A stretch of DNA of 64,000 nucleotides from Cordia subcordata (Eukaryota > Streptophyta > Magnoliopsida > Boraginales > Cordiaceae): NCBI GenBank assembly GCA_028554755.1, contig JAPTOF010000017.1, positions 5,518,001 to 5,582,000 on the forward strand, in the 5' to 3' direction. Below, in pieces: positions 24,357-36,516 of the stretch. Both the position numbers and the translations under genes were made by a program. Below the pieces are notes generated by a model. That model was given only the letters and a program-made list of their open reading frames with translations. It was not told where the DNA came from and did not search any database. Every line of letters starts with the position of its first letter. Position 1 is the stretch's first letter.

Positions 24357-25941
24357 CATAATAAAAAAATGAAAAACAAAAATTAGTTCATTATAAAATC
24401 TATGTTACACATGAAATCAAATAAATGTTAATTTTAGATTAAAATTTATCTTTTTTTTATGCAAATACAAATACATATATAAAATTAAAAATAAAAATAA
24501 TAACAATAAAGTAGAATTAGATAGTCCAATAAATAAATCAAAAGACAAAAATGACAAAATGTCATTCAATAAAAGACATTGTTTGCGAAGCTTGATATTA
24601 TGGGAGAAATGGGTAAAAATAAAACTTCATAGGATTTGGGGTTTAAGTAAAAACTCAGGGGGTAAATAGCATTCATTCAATAATCCACTATTACCTAAAT
24701 CTAAGCTATATATTGTCTAAATTGGTGTCATATGATAAGGAAATTTGTTAAAAATCTAAATTTGTTTTAACAGAAAGGACTTTTCAATATTTTCAAGTGG
24801 GAAGATATGACTTGTGGAGTTAGAATCATTGCCCATAGTACAACTTCAATCAGAATCACTGTGTGGCACAAACGTTATTGTACTTCTTAGAAGTCCTTAC
24901 AACAAGTTTAGGTAATTTCTTCATTTTCTTTAGGTTATTGTACTTTTTGTAAGAGTAACCCAACGTTATTGGTAAGAAATTAGGAATAATCAACCATCCA
25001 ATATATTTTACGTGTTTCCTTTTAGAATTTATGTCCGCAACTATTACATGCTACCTTTCAAGAACAACTTTATATATAGCTTGAACAACTTTAGAAGTAC
25101 ACAAGTAAATCCTGCTTATCTATCTATATAAGAAACAAGCTTCTCTATATATCGATTTTTCCTAATACAAAAAGTCAACATAAAAGAAAAAGAAAATAAG
25201 AGTAAACTCGTATACGAATATGAAAAGAGATACATTTTTGTATGAAGAAAATTCTAAAGTCAACCGCATAAATGTTTATTATACCTGACGTAGGTTGCAA
25301 CCAATAATCAGAACTTTTTTTTTTTTTTCTAATCCACAAAAAGAACTTGTTGTGCTCATGGGTTGAATAATTTTCAATTACCAGAATGTGCTAGAGATAT
25401 AGAAGAGAAAAATAAAAAATAATAATAATGATGTAAGAATATACAAAATTTGCATGGTTCGGCAATGCCTACGTCCACAAAACAACAAAATATGTCCACT
25501 AATGCAAAAGAGAAAGAAGTTACAAATTTTCTGTAAAAGAGAATAAAGCTCTCAATACCTGTGCTCTAACTTTATTTTAGACTAATGAAATAATTATGCG
25601 ATATTGCAAAGTTATGAATTGACACATGTAGACTCACACTCACACCCGACCTCCCTATGGGGTGACCTATGGTAAAAGATCTTCCTTATGAAATGCCAAT
25701 TACACCAAATTTAGGATTCCTATTTGCAACTAATGCAAATTAATCTCAAAATACGAGTCACCTTCCAATAATCTGCACCTTGACTAGAATTTTGCAAACT
25801 GCATATTCCTCCACCTCAATACAAACTTTATGACTGTACATATCCTTGTACCTGTCAATGCAAAATAAGTTATATGAGCTAACTCTAAGACATGACTATA
25901 CTCTTGTTGCTCATGCAAATTTGTCTTCAAACAACTGCAAT

Positions 25942-26293
25942 CACTACAAAAAACACAAGAATAAGCAGCAATTTCACTACAAAATAATGAGGAATAGGTG
26001 GCGGTTTTGTTATATAGGTGAGGATTTTGGTAATACAGATATATTTTTAAGTGAGATTTAATGAATGTACTCTTAACTTGATTGGTGAATTGTGTGATGA
26101 TAGAGTATTATAATAACAAAGGTTCAAAGTTTGAATCGTAGATGAAATATGGTCTGTTTTTTTCCTTAGAATTATATATAGGCAGTAGTTTAAAAAAGCG
26201 ACGCCATTCCCAGCAACGATTTTAAAAAAGGCCATACTCTTCCTAGCGGTTGTTTTAATGCCACCTATTTATTTCCTACCTTTTTTTGTAGTG
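25942..26293. mobile_element. Non-autonomous CACTA MITE
   Basis: 352 bp, starting CACTACAAAAAA and ending TTTTTTTGTAGTG. These are inverted CACTA termini. The 3-bp target duplication AAT (25939-25941 and 26294-26296) is as expected for the superfamily. It encodes no transposase and lies in the interior of the TRIM-like element. Confidence 0.85.
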
Positions 26294-26846
26294 AATATGA
26301 AGTTGCATCACCATATGTTGAGTTATTGCTACCGTCAACCATCTCAATTTCAAATTTTGCATTAGAGATTTCAATTCTTTGTGCTTGCATATTGAATCCT
26401 CATGTAGCACCTTTGACGGTGGTCTGCTGTATCTAAACTTGAACTTTCGTCTCCTATATTTCTTTAGATGCGATACGCGTGGATTTGATACCACTTGTTA
26501 TGCTAATGGGTTGGGTAATTTTCAAGTACCCAGATGCTATAGAGATATAGGAGAGAAAAATCAAGAAAATAATAATGCAAAAACACACAAAGTTTATGTG
26601 GTTTGGCAATGGCTATGTCCACTCTACAATAAAATATATGTACTAATACAAACAAGAAAGAGGTTACAAATTTTATGCAAAAAGAATAAATCTCTCAATA
26701 ACTATGTTAACTGATTTCTCCTAGACTAATGAGATGATAATGCGATACAACATTATGGATTGACACATGTACACTCACACTCATACCCGGACCTCCCTAT
26801 GGGGTGTGACCTGTGAATACTAACTACAAGCTAGAAGCTTATAGAA

Positions 26847-27024
26847 AACTAATGCTAATCTCACCAAATTTACTATCTGCAACTAATGTTAATCTACAAG
26901 GTTTAGAATTCTATCTACAATAAATAGAACTAATGCTAATTTCACCAGATTTACTACCTGCAACTAATGTTAATATCATCTACCAGGTTTAGAATTCTAC
27001 CTACAGTAAATAGAACTAATGCTA
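26847..27024. repeat. 81/86-bp tandem repeat inside the right LTR
   Basis: Units start with AACTAATGCTAAT at 26847, 26928 and 27014 (the last truncated). The left LTR has only one reduced version, so this is a later expansion. Confidence 0.85.
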
Positions 27025-27105
27025 ATCCTATCATATTGAACTTCAACTTTAATTGGACTTTTAGTTGTCAATCCAAATTAATCTCAATATACAAGTCACT
27101 TCCCA

Positions 27106-27907
27106 GCAAAACTGTGATTCACATTCCCTTTTTGTTAGATCAAAAGGGAATTCGAAGAGATTGCAACTCTTGAAAATCAAACTATTTCAAGAAATAGTGT
27201 ACATTTGTATCTTATATTTATTTTTTTTTATAATAATCAAGGATACATATCTAATTTATACACATTTACTAAAGTGCAAATTTATTCTCTTTATCCTAAT
27301 TAGGGAGCACCGATGATATCACTTCATAGATTTGTATTGCAAATCCAAATTCTTATGTCATTGTTGTCACTGCAATTATGCAAGGTAACAAAATATTGTC
27401 CCCGCACAACGGTGATTTGAGAAACAAACAAAGATTGATTTTTCATTCTCTCAACTATTCCTTTTAAACAAACACATTATGTCATCTAAGTTAACAAATA
27501 GCTTGATATGTTAGGGCTTGAATATTTAGGCCTAGTGACATTTAAGTCTCCTAAAAAGTAGCTTCTTTTTTGGGCTAGGTGAAAGTATGTAATTTTTGCT
27601 TTAACTGAGCTATCAACTATCAATTTATTTACCAAGTATGCCCAGCTTATAATTGGCATTCACGTGGACATAAAGGAGGTTATCTGGAAATTTTCCCACC
27701 ACTTAAGGGTTTAAGTGGGCAAGTATACAGGTATTAAGGGTTTAATTAATTAGCAAAATCAATAATTGGAGTATTCATTATATATAGGAAATCATCAAGA
27801 ATTTATTTGAGGTTATAATTTTTGTGGTGAATGACATTTCCTTTTTAATTTTAGCTTATTTTGTTTATTATAGTTTTCCATTTTTTGTCTTTATATTTTC
27901 TTTATTT
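27106..27907. other. Intergenic, nothing recognised
   Basis: AT-rich sequence without a convincing gene or bounded repeat. Confidence 0.5.
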
Positions 27908-28003
27908 GATATACACACACATATATATTTATATGTATATATACATACATACATATATATATGCATACATACATACATACATATATATACACACACACTA
28001 TGT
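27908..28003. repeat. AC/AT/ACAT microsatellite
   Basis: Mixed ATAC, ACAT and TATA repeats. The overlapping ORFs are purely low complexity. Confidence 0.9.
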
Positions 28004-29159
28004 ATTTATACGTGATGTTGACTTTTTTATGAACAGTACTTTTGTTGTTCTCTAATTTCCAAGATTTTGTGATTAGAGGATAAATACGTTAATCATATTA
28101 TTTATATGTTCACATTTACATTTCATTGGGTGAATATATTGTTGCAATTATTTTGGTTTTTTTTAAAGTTTTTGAGTGTTATTTATTTCTTAAATTTTCG
28201 CACTTTTTGGGTGAATGAAAATTTTTTATTCAACGATATTTTTTTATTCATCTCTAATTTTGATAAATTTTTTTATATTTTTATGGTTTTGCAAAAGATT
28301 TTTCAATTTTAACAATTATTTTTTGTATTTTTATTTTTATATTTTTAAGCTTTCAACAATTTGTTTTTCGTTTTGTTTATTTTTTTAACGTTATCTGCCA
28401 ATTTGAAGTAAAATTTCTATTTCTAGTTAGCAACGGTAATGGAGATTTTTTTCTCCAATTAGATACCAAAATTTTTGTCTGAAATTGAGGATGAATTAGG
28501 CACTGGAATGAAACTTAGCAACAAAAAATTTGGAGATACGTATTTTTCGTTAGCTTTCCATTGGTAAACGAAATTAGCGAGATCACGTCGTCTGTCGCCC
28601 GTGTAGTTTGTGTGTCTATATATATATACCATGGACCTTCACAAAGTGGTTATTTATTTAGTATCATATTCTTTCGCATTAAAAAAAAAAAAACTAGCTC
28701 ACACACAGCACCCACGCTTTTCTCTCTCTCCTCTCCTTTCTTTCTCTTCATCTTCTCTCTCATCTCTGTCTTCTTCTCTTCTTTTCTTCTTTGCTTTACC
28801 GATAATACCACCAGTCATCTCATTCTGAATAAATATCACCATAAAATTCGTTTTTCTTCACTGATCGTAGTGAATACATTATGTCCAAGAAAAGCTCCTA
28901 AGAGTCGATCCACCATTAAAACCCATTGTCTTCTTCCTTATGCCGGTGAAGATTCCGGTATCATCTTGTCGCGCCGCAATTACAATCTCTTCCTATCCTC
29001 GTCGCAATTCTAACTATACCTCCCACACGATATTTGGACACTCCAAGCTCAATCTGCCATTAAAACTCACATTGACTTTCAAGTATGCAGATCTGTGTTG
29101 TGTTTTGTGTCTGTATGTGTGAGAGTAATGAACAAATAATTATGGCGTAATGACCAAAT
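28004..29159. other. T-rich and pyrimidine-rich intergenic stretch
   Basis: 28090-28440 is extremely T-rich. 28715-28800 is a CT-rich tract like a plant 5' leader. Short ORFs follow (for example MPVKIPVSSCRAAITISSYP from 28940) but have no recognisable domain. It could be a decayed gene start; no function is proposed. Confidence 0.35.
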
Positions 29160-29430
29160 ATTTTATTTATATATGAAAGTTAGTGAACAAATAGTTGTAG
29201 GATATTGAACATATATACATGTCCGAAATTGTATGTTTCTGTGTGCGAGAACAGTGAACAAATAGTTGTGGGGTACTAAATAAATAATTGTGAAGTACTG
29301 AACAAACAGTTATAGGTTACTGAATAAATAGTTAGCGAACAAACAATTGTGAGGTACTGAACAAACAGTTGTGGTATACTGAATAAACAGTTAGTGAACA
29401 AATAGTTGTAAGGTACTAAATAAACATGTA
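29160..29430. repeat. Degenerate tandem array, period about 20-22 bp
   Basis: Variants of GAACAAATAGTTGTGAGGTACT recur about ten times with substitutions and one longer spacer (29195-29245). The - strand ORF at 29488-29276 is translated repeat, not a gene. Confidence 0.8.
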
Positions 29431-29590
29431 TTATGCGTGAACAGTAGCGTACTACAATAGCAAATGAGCGGTAACACGCATTGTTCACGCAATGGGTAAT
29501 GTTGTATTGTGGACCTGTGGGTCCATGATATAACTATTCATGTATTATGTATATGTGTATATATATGTATATATGTATATATGCATGAAG

Positions 29591-29948
29591 AAATTGCATA
29601 TTGCCCCCCTGTACTTTGATTTATGTTCGCCGTACCCCCTGTTGTATCAAAACTAACTAATTACTCCTTATACTCTGACTTATATGCACCTTACCTCCTT
29701 GTAGTATCAACACTAGCTAAGTATCTCCTGAAGTTTTTAAAAGTGTGCAAAATGTCTCCCCTGCCATCATATATTTCAAGGGGTATTTTGCACACTTTTA
29801 AAAAATTTCAGGGGGCAATTAGCTAATTTTGATACTACGGTGAGTATGGTGCATATAAGTCAAAGTATAGGAAAGTAATTAAGTAGTTTTGATACTATAG
29901 TGGGGAATAATGCGCATAGGTCAAAGTACAGGGAGTAATATGTAATTT
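29591..29948. mobile_element. Foldback MITE F1
   Basis: About 358 bp with long imperfect inverted halves. The left starts AAATTGCATATTGCCC..CCTGTACTTTGA; the right ends TCAAAGTACAGGGAGTAATA then TGTAATTT. The centre is also paired (AAGTGTGCAAAATGTC with TATTTTGCACACTT). No coding capacity. (TA)-rich DNA on both sides hides any target duplication. Confidence 0.8.
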
Positions 29949-29952
29949 ACTC

Positions 29953-29986
<34 letters not shown>

Positions 29987-30046
29987 CTATGTACATATGT
30001 ATGTATATATGTATATATGTAAGTATATATGTATGTATGTATGTTG
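29949..30046. repeat. TA/TG/TATG microsatellite
   Basis: A (TA)n run, then (TG)n, then TATGTATA-type repeats. A shorter TA/TG array lies at 29540-29585, so the MITE is flanked by microsatellite on both sides. Confidence 0.9.
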
Positions 30047-30287
30047 GTGAACTCCGAGGCAAAGATAAGCTTTAGTTTGTATAAAAGGGTATAACAATAA
30101 CATTCATTATTGATACTAGCTAATTGAGAATTTATTTCATTAACATAATTAGGAAACTTAAACTTTTTATGAACAGAATTTCTTATTTTCTACTATCATT
30201 TCTTGGGCTATACATGCAGTGCACAAAAAAAAAATTTCTAGAAGAACAATATGATCAAGTCCAGTTACACTGGAATCGTAAGGCATC

Positions 30288-32007
30288 TTACATAAAATGA
30301 TCCCAAATATCCGTAACATCTTCTGTGTACCACGTATAGGGGTTCGGAAACTCTTGAGATAATCCTGCAGAATTGTCTCTATGACTTGATGATGTGTCTG
30401 GAAAAAAGGGTTCAGTCCAGAAACTGTCAGTGGGTTGCACAAATAAAGACTCCATTGAAGTGATGCCATCTTCTGCGACCAATTCCATGGCGGCTAAGTT
30501 CATTGAAATCGAGCTTAACGATGGTGATTCATTGTAAGAATTATCATCAGGCGACCCTGGAAATGCTACTGAATTTCGCGTACATGGAGTGTCAGCAAGA
30601 GGAGTACTATCCCTTGTGAAATCTTCCTTCTGAGGGACTTTAGGTTGGTAAAATTCAGAGGATTGCTGGTCATTTTGTTGGGCTCCAGAGAACCGGTTAG
30701 TTTGATTAGGTTGTGCATTAGGCTCCGTTCCTTCACAATTTTGTTTGTTGCTTTTCTTTATGTGTGTATGCCAGAAGTTTTTGATTTCGTTGTCAGTTCT
30801 TCCTGGTAATCTCGTCGCAATTGCTGACCATCTGGAAATATTGAAGGATAATATTAATATTAGCACCAGTCGCATATGCCAAAACACGCAGTACATATAT
30901 ATACCATATAAAACTAATTGATGCCTATCAATCACTTGCCTACTCAACAAGAAGAACCTAGGAATTGGAGAAGATTGAACCAAACTTGAATCTTTCAATC
31001 TAACAGGCACCACCTTGGCTAATTTCATAGGCATGATGTGCATTAAGCGGCCCACTAATCTAAAAGTTTGATTCAAACTTGAATATAATATATCTTTCAT
31101 GTTTTTTCAAAAGAAAAAAAAAGAAAAAAAAGGGAAAGAAACTTGAATCTTTCAAGCAAATTAAAAAGGCACCACCTTGATTTGGTGGACATCATGTGAA
31201 TCAAGTCACCGTCTTATTTTAAAAGTTTAATTTTTTAGAGAAAATTAAACTTTTTATTTGCAACACACATAAGCACTCGCCTATAGGTTGGGCCTTCTAT
31301 ATAATTGATCACCTCACACATAGAGATAATTATCTTTTATAAATGGGTGACCTCAAAATTTGAACCAATAACTTGAGCTCAAGACTTGATCCTAATAACT
31401 TGAACTCTAATGCTGTATTAATTAGTTATTAGTTCATCTAAAAATATAAACTTCTACTAAGAGTGTTTAAGGAGGGTTTGTTTTTCTCATCTAAAATAAA
31501 AACTTCCAGCGAAAAGGGTTTATTTTCATCTACTAAGTAGGTTGTGCTCAAAAATTAGAGAGAAATTGAGCCTAGGTTAAATCATGACTGAAGATGATGA
31601 GTCCATACTTGTTCCCTAGTTGATTGTGTAATCTTATAACAAGCTCCTCCTCTTCTTGGGTGAAGTTTCCCCTTTTCAAGCCAGGCTTCAAGTAATTCAC
31701 CCATCTCAACCTGCAACTTTTTCCGCATCTATCAAGACCTGAAAGCCACCACTGTGCATGTCATACACATACATCACAGAAGGCAAGTACCATTTATAAT
31801 GAGACTATCAATATATGTGTCTAATTAATTAAAGAAGAAGAAAGAAAATTAAGAAGAAGAAGAAGAATTTGTACCAGCAAATTTAGGCAGCTGTCTCCAG
31901 TTCCAGTGGCCGTATCTTAAAATGTAGGCTTTCAACTTATTATCTTCTTCTTCACTCCATGCACCTTTTCGGATTCCATTTTTGTCTACATATGGGGTTC
32001 TCACCAT
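30288..32007 (-). CDS. R2R3-MYB transcription factor, subgroup 2-like (MYB13/14/15 type), complete
   Basis: Nuclear DNA-binding regulator. Three exons: 32007-31875 (133 bp), 31738-31609 (130 bp) and 30831-30288 (544 bp), all with GT-AG introns, giving 268 residues. Exon sizes 133 and 130 are the usual R2R3-MYB structure. R2 has its Trp at 17, 37 and 57. R3 has Phe70, Trp89 and Trp108, with Phe replacing the first Trp as is common. The N-terminus [17 protein letters not shown] is typical. TDSFWTE at 222-228 fits the subgroup 2 motif (I)DxSFWxE, known from regulators of stress, lignin and stilbene pathways. The bHLH-binding signature in R3 is not intact (Gln84 and Ala91 where Leu is expected). 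The acidic tail ends DIWDHFM and may activate transcription. The nearest relative here is the exon at 63674. Which genes it controls cannot be seen. Confidence 0.93.
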
Positions 32008-32130
32008 TTTTTGATATATCCCTTATTTATCTCTCAGTGGTTAAAGGAAACACACCCAATGATTATGGCACCTTTTTGAAACTCAGTACACTCTTACATA
32101 TAGTGTACTTTAGAATCGGACAAACCAAGC
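32008..32130 (-). promoter_or_regulatory. Proximal promoter and 5' leader of the first MYB gene
   Basis: Read on the - strand, a TATA-like CACTATATGTAAG lies about 85-97 bases before the ATG. GGTGCCATAATCATTGGGTG and GAGAGATAAATAAG follow, shared almost base for base with the leader of the second MYB (about 63575-63673). Such conservation supports a common, used promoter. Confidence 0.6.
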
Positions 32131-33251
32131 GTGTTTAGTGGAAAATAAACGTGATTCACATGCAAAGGACTATTTTTGCATTGAAAACAAGAGACCCTAA
32201 AAGAGTAAATCTATTTTTTATTGACTCGAGATGGATACAGAATGACTTTGAAGGGTCAGGTGTCTAATTTATATAGGAGGGCCTATATGCTTCCTTCTTC
32301 CAGTGGTAATGACATAGTCATTAAATACCTGTTCCCATTGCACTGCCTTTCTAATTTGTCGTTGTGTGGGCACGTTGATGGATTTAATGACGACCCTCTT
32401 ATGTTTCTGATGGAACAGTTTTTTTCTCTGTTTCACACTAAAACTAATTCCCATGATTTTTTTTTCCTTTTCCTTCTACTATTTTTGGGTTTTCAAAGAT
32501 CAACTATTCAGTAAAACAAATTTTCTTTTAGAAAAAAAAAGAAGATAAAATAAATTAAACTTCTTTTAGTTCGCTGTATGTTAAATCTTTTTGTGTTATC
32601 AAAATTTCTTCTCTTTCCACCTTTTTAAAATGTAGCACACGTCCTACTTTTTAAAGGGATGTCATGCTTCGTTTCTAAAGCAAGATAATAAAGAGGTTTT
32701 AAAATACGAAGAGGTCCAACATACTTTAGATAAATCATAAGGGGGTGCAACTCTTTTTATCCAAAACGATTAAGCAGACAAACTCATTTAAAATTTTCTC
32801 TTAGTGAAAAGCTATAATATACAATTTAACATGTGACAAACACCGCATAAATAATCTCCATATTGGCCATGTTGCTCTCTCCTCCAAACGAAGCCTGATT
32901 TGCATGGTAGCTTCAGCAAGTGAACTTTATTGTTAATTGTTATTTCTCTACGTATTACCGATGATAGCAACTTGTGATGCTAATATTGTTTTTATGGTCA
33001 TCGGTCGTCACTGACATCAATACATCAAACCTTATACATATTATATATGTATTTACTATCACTAACATTTTGCTTCCTTGATTAACTTTAACATTGTCAT
33101 GTCTTTGCAGGAGGTACCAGCTGAATAACTTGCGGGAATTGCACCAACACTTTGCGGTATAAATCAGAACTCCACAATGTTATTTGTGGAAAATTATTAT
33201 GAGTAACTTGGTCATGAATTAGTTGTCATAGATCTTATTTGGTAATGCATA
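32131..33251. repeat. Upstream arm of the first MYB, inverted homologue of 60.25-63.6 kb
   Basis: Non-coding DNA matching, in inverted orientation, the DNA before the second MYB. Anchors include ATTTTTTATTGACTCGA (32212-32228) with its complement near 63456-63470, GGTTTTCAAAGATCAA (32488-32503) with 63211-63226, TAGCACAC (32633-32640) with 62304-62311, and ATACAATTTAACAT (32819-32832) with 62160-62173. A last block (33096-33170) matches 60316-60390. Differences are frequent, so the duplication is not recent. Confidence 0.75.
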
Positions 33252-33695
33252 TGTTGTGAATTCGGGGTGTTTGGAACGAAGATATAAAACAAAGAGAGAA
33301 AGATATAAACATGATAGACACAATATTTTTAATGTAGTTCGGCCTTTCGCTTATATTCACGAGCAAACAAAAAAATTTTACTATAATAAGAATCAATACA
33401 ACACACAAAGAGAGGGCTTGGGCCTGAGGGCCCCTCCCTCCTCATGCTCTCCTCACCCTCAAGATCACTCGCTCTCTATCTCACCTTTTTGTCTATTTGT
33501 CTCACTCCAATAAAATAGGCAAAGCCCCCCTATTTATAAAGTATAAGAAAAAATAAATATGATAATATTACAAATATAGCAGTACTCTAAAAAGAGGTGA
33601 GACGAGAGATATGGTAGGACAATAAAGAAGGCAGGTCTCAAACCCTAAGACCCATATTTCTTAGGCGCCAATTAGAAAATGGGTCAAACCTTACA
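33252..33695 (-). repeat. 3' LTR of the LARD-like element
   Basis: 444 bp, shared with 36517-36936 apart from indels. It includes ACACAATATTTTTAA, CACTATAATAAGAA-like and CAAACCCTAAG blocks. Confidence 0.85.
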
Positions 33696-36516
33696 AATCT
33701 CCATTTTGGACCATATTCGCTCCTCATTAGCAACCTCGAATCTCTCTTGCTCAAGCTACTAAATTTGCCCCACAAAAAGCCAGCTACCAGGCATTGCCCA
33801 TACGTGCCAAGTCCCTAACGACCTACTAGAACTTGTCCCGATGGTATCTATTTGGTCTCTCACGATCACCTCAAGATCAAACCAATTTCTACAATGCTCT
33901 GCAATGATTTAAGGAATTCCAATGAGCGCCTACAACATCCTCAACAACTAATGCTTCCATCGCTCCATCTCTTCTTTAAATCCGTGTATGTGAAGAACAC
34001 CATCTTCATCCGCAGTACTAACTCACAGAATCTCACTAGGACTAGGATCCTAATCTCACCATGGGAGCCTTGGCTATGCACACACGTCTCTCCAAGACAC
34101 CGCATCAGCTTCTAATGCAAATCTTAGAGATCCTTTGACTCATCCTTTTATCATTTAGTGTCACAACGTATTACCATATCTCAAAGACACACTTGTCTCA
34201 GTCTGTTGAAGTCTACATGATTTAACCACCTCCGGCAATCTTCTAAAACACTTTTTGTGCTTTTACTACAAGCTCCACCTACTTTATAGCACCGTAGTTC
34301 AAATCAGTTCTAAGATATTCCTCTCCGTGTATCTCCAATTTGTCGAGTCACATAGATTACTTCATTTGCTACTTCAAAGAACTCCTAGGCCACCCAACTT
34401 CATCTATTCCCTTACTCTAGATATGCACTCAGTTACTGCTTCTCAGTCAGTCTTGTAGTCCCACGTGTCTACTGAAAACCCTCGAAGACTTGTTCTCTGA
34501 ACACCACAACCAAAAACCTCATCTTTTACACACATTGTTCTTCACCTTCAACTTGCCATCCTCTAAGCGAGCAAAACAACTCATCAGCAAGACAACGACC
34601 ATGAGAAGTATCTGCAGAAGCCATGAATGAAGATCGAATCACCTAGTAGCACATCATAATCTCTAATCCGTAAACTCATGGCAATATCGAGAAACCTCCA
34701 ACTTTCTCCAAAAAGGTTCACCTAACTTTTTACATAAAGCTTTCAACCTATGTCCTCTCTGAGATGCATAACGCTCTTTACTTGACACTTTGTTGGAACG
34801 TTCACCATCTTCATGGGTACCCGTCGATCATCTATGCACGTCTGCATTTAAGTGATCACTACCTCCAGAAGGAACCCACATAATCGCTTCATTAAATCTA
34901 GACCTCAATCTGTTTACCAAGACATACACTCACCATATCTCTTCTTGTCTTCTTCACAATGCAAAATCACTAGTTCTTCGTAACCAGTCTTTCTCTTACA
35001 AGTGACCCACACCGTCATAAGAGCGTAGTGCCCTCTTCATTTTTCTCTTATGCAACTTCCACACGTGTGATTGTACTCATTCCGAAGACTACACAAATGT
35101 CCATTCATCAATTTCTCCTCGTTTCACACTTACAAAGTCGAAACATATATTCATTCACCCCAAAACACAACAAACACTTGGAATTTGGCTAAACGGACTA
35201 CAAATTCAGACTCAGCATGTCAAAAAGCCTTTGGAAACCCCTAGTCAACTTTAGTCAAATACCGGTCAAGCACAAGTCACGATCAAAGTCGACAAACCCC
35301 AAAAACAAGCACTTTGAAGTTGAATTTTGCAAAACGGAGCCCAAAATCAAATTTTACGTGTCAAGGAACATTAGGTAGGGCCCTAGTCAATTTGTTTGGG
35401 TTCGATCAAAGCCTAGTTAAAGTGCTGAAAGAATTTGGTCAAACAGTCAAGCTTGGGATGGCAAACTCCTCACAGCGCGAAACACATGATCATAGCTCTC
35501 AGCTTCATCAAATCAATGCATGGTTAAGATCTCTTGTCCACCATTAATCAAATCTACAAGTTAAACCAACTGTTCACACAAAATAGGTGCACCAAAACTC
35601 CAATGTGCAAACCATATAATCAAAAGACTTCATCTTCTTCACCTAAAACCCAACCTATCAACCAAGAGCACCCACGACCTAAAGACCTATGAGCACCATG
35701 CCTTCGCCCTATGCCATTGCCGACGATCTAGCTGTTGAAGCCTCGATCGAGTAACTCCAAAACGCTCACCGTCGGCTAGATAACTTCCTGTCGGCCTTCA
35801 ATCTTCGATCTCATACACCACTGCTATCCACATCACTTATTCCAACCGTGATTTTCAAGCACTCGCCGGCACCGATTTCAACCACTCTTCATCCCACCAA
35901 AGCTTTCAAAAGCTTCCTCTAGCTCTACCGCTTTGAATGCCACATTGCAACCCAAAAAATATTACTTCTAGTGTCTTCCACCATGGAGGCCAAACCCACA
36001 ACCTTCACCAAGCTCACACTGCCACCAAATCAGACCACTTCGTGTGGCATCGCCACTTCCAAAGACATCCTCATCCTGGGGCAAGTTTAACTATGCCTTT
36101 AAATTTCATTTTGACAACTGAAGTGCCATCATCATCAATAAAGACAACTAGCGCTTTCAAGCATTCCTTTGGCTTTCTGCCCACCATTCACGACACGACA
36201 GCCACCAAATAGCTCCTCTCATAACGTTGATCCTTTTTGTGTCATCCATGAGCATTGGCGTCTTCAGTGACACTATATCAAACTCCGACTTTATTTTCTA
36301 ATGGCAACACACCTTCACAGCTAGAATAATGGTGACGTCAGTGACTTTTATTAGCTCCTCCGTTTTCATTTTCTCATGCCATAAACTCGTCCACGTCCCA
36401 ACGGGTATTGTTTTTCATGCAACCTCACAACAAGAATCAAAATCACGAATAAACAAAAAACCTTTGTTTCACCCATGCTGGTGCCCAGTTCTCGAAACTA
36501 GGCTCTTATACCAATT

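Larger units (their letters stand above)
15150..25165. repeat. Diverged repeat unit copy A (TG block plus MYB-promoter-like DNA), interrupted
   Basis: The unit consists of 15150-15285 plus 22489-25165 and is interrupted by a 7.2 kb copia element. It is collinear with 46850-49590 (copy B). Its start (GTGACCTACTTAG near 15164) matches 46860. A TG-rich block, a pyrimidine-rich stretch and a segment with GTGATTCACAT (near 23154) and GGGTCAGATA (near 23241) follow. The end (TACACAAG...ACAAGCTTCTC, near 25090-25145) matches 49510-49560. The middle segment also resembles DNA upstream of the two MYB genes. Copy A has an extra insertion with the CT microsatellite at about 24205-24765. No coding function is seen. 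Confidence 0.8.
25348..27105 (-). mobile_element. Small LTR (TRIM-like) element with unequal LTRs
   Basis: Direct repeats at about 25348-25767 and 26496-27105. They share an LTR-like start (TGTT.TGCT.ATGGGTTG), a GAGATATAG..GAGAGAAAAAT stretch, ACACATGTA.ACTCACACTC, CCTCCCTATGGGGTG and a final CAA.ATAC.AGTCAC. Inside the right LTR the - strand reads TGGTATCAAATCC, close to an initiator tRNA-Met primer site, giving - orientation. The interior is about 0.73 kb and lacks genes; a CACTA MITE takes up half of it. The right LTR is longer because of an internal tandem duplication. No target duplication was found and the outer ends are approximate. Confidence 0.75.

Noticed and set aside
27824..28055. 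Two overlapping + strand ORFs rich in Tyr, Ile and His
   Set aside because: Mostly translated ACAT/TATA microsatellite.
28561..29013. 150-residue + strand ORF as a possible gene
   Set aside because: It runs through a poly-A stretch and a CT-rich tract, giving Ser/Phe-rich low complexity with no recognisable domain.
30832..31100. Upstream Met extension of MYB exon 3 (open frame from 31100)
   Set aside because: It is intron 2: exons 1 and 2 with standard sizes and GT-AG sites join in frame to 30831, completing the R3 repeat.
33111..33156. Isolated 46-bp exon between TTTGCAG and GTATAA
   Set aside because: The inverted copy near 60.33-60.38 kb lacks the donor GT, there are no neighbouring exons, and a frame of 15 codons proves nothing; kept only as a conserved block.
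34615..36216. Small ORFs in the LARD-like interior as genes
   Set aside because: They are short, lie on the strand opposite to the element's orientation and show no gag, pol or host domain.
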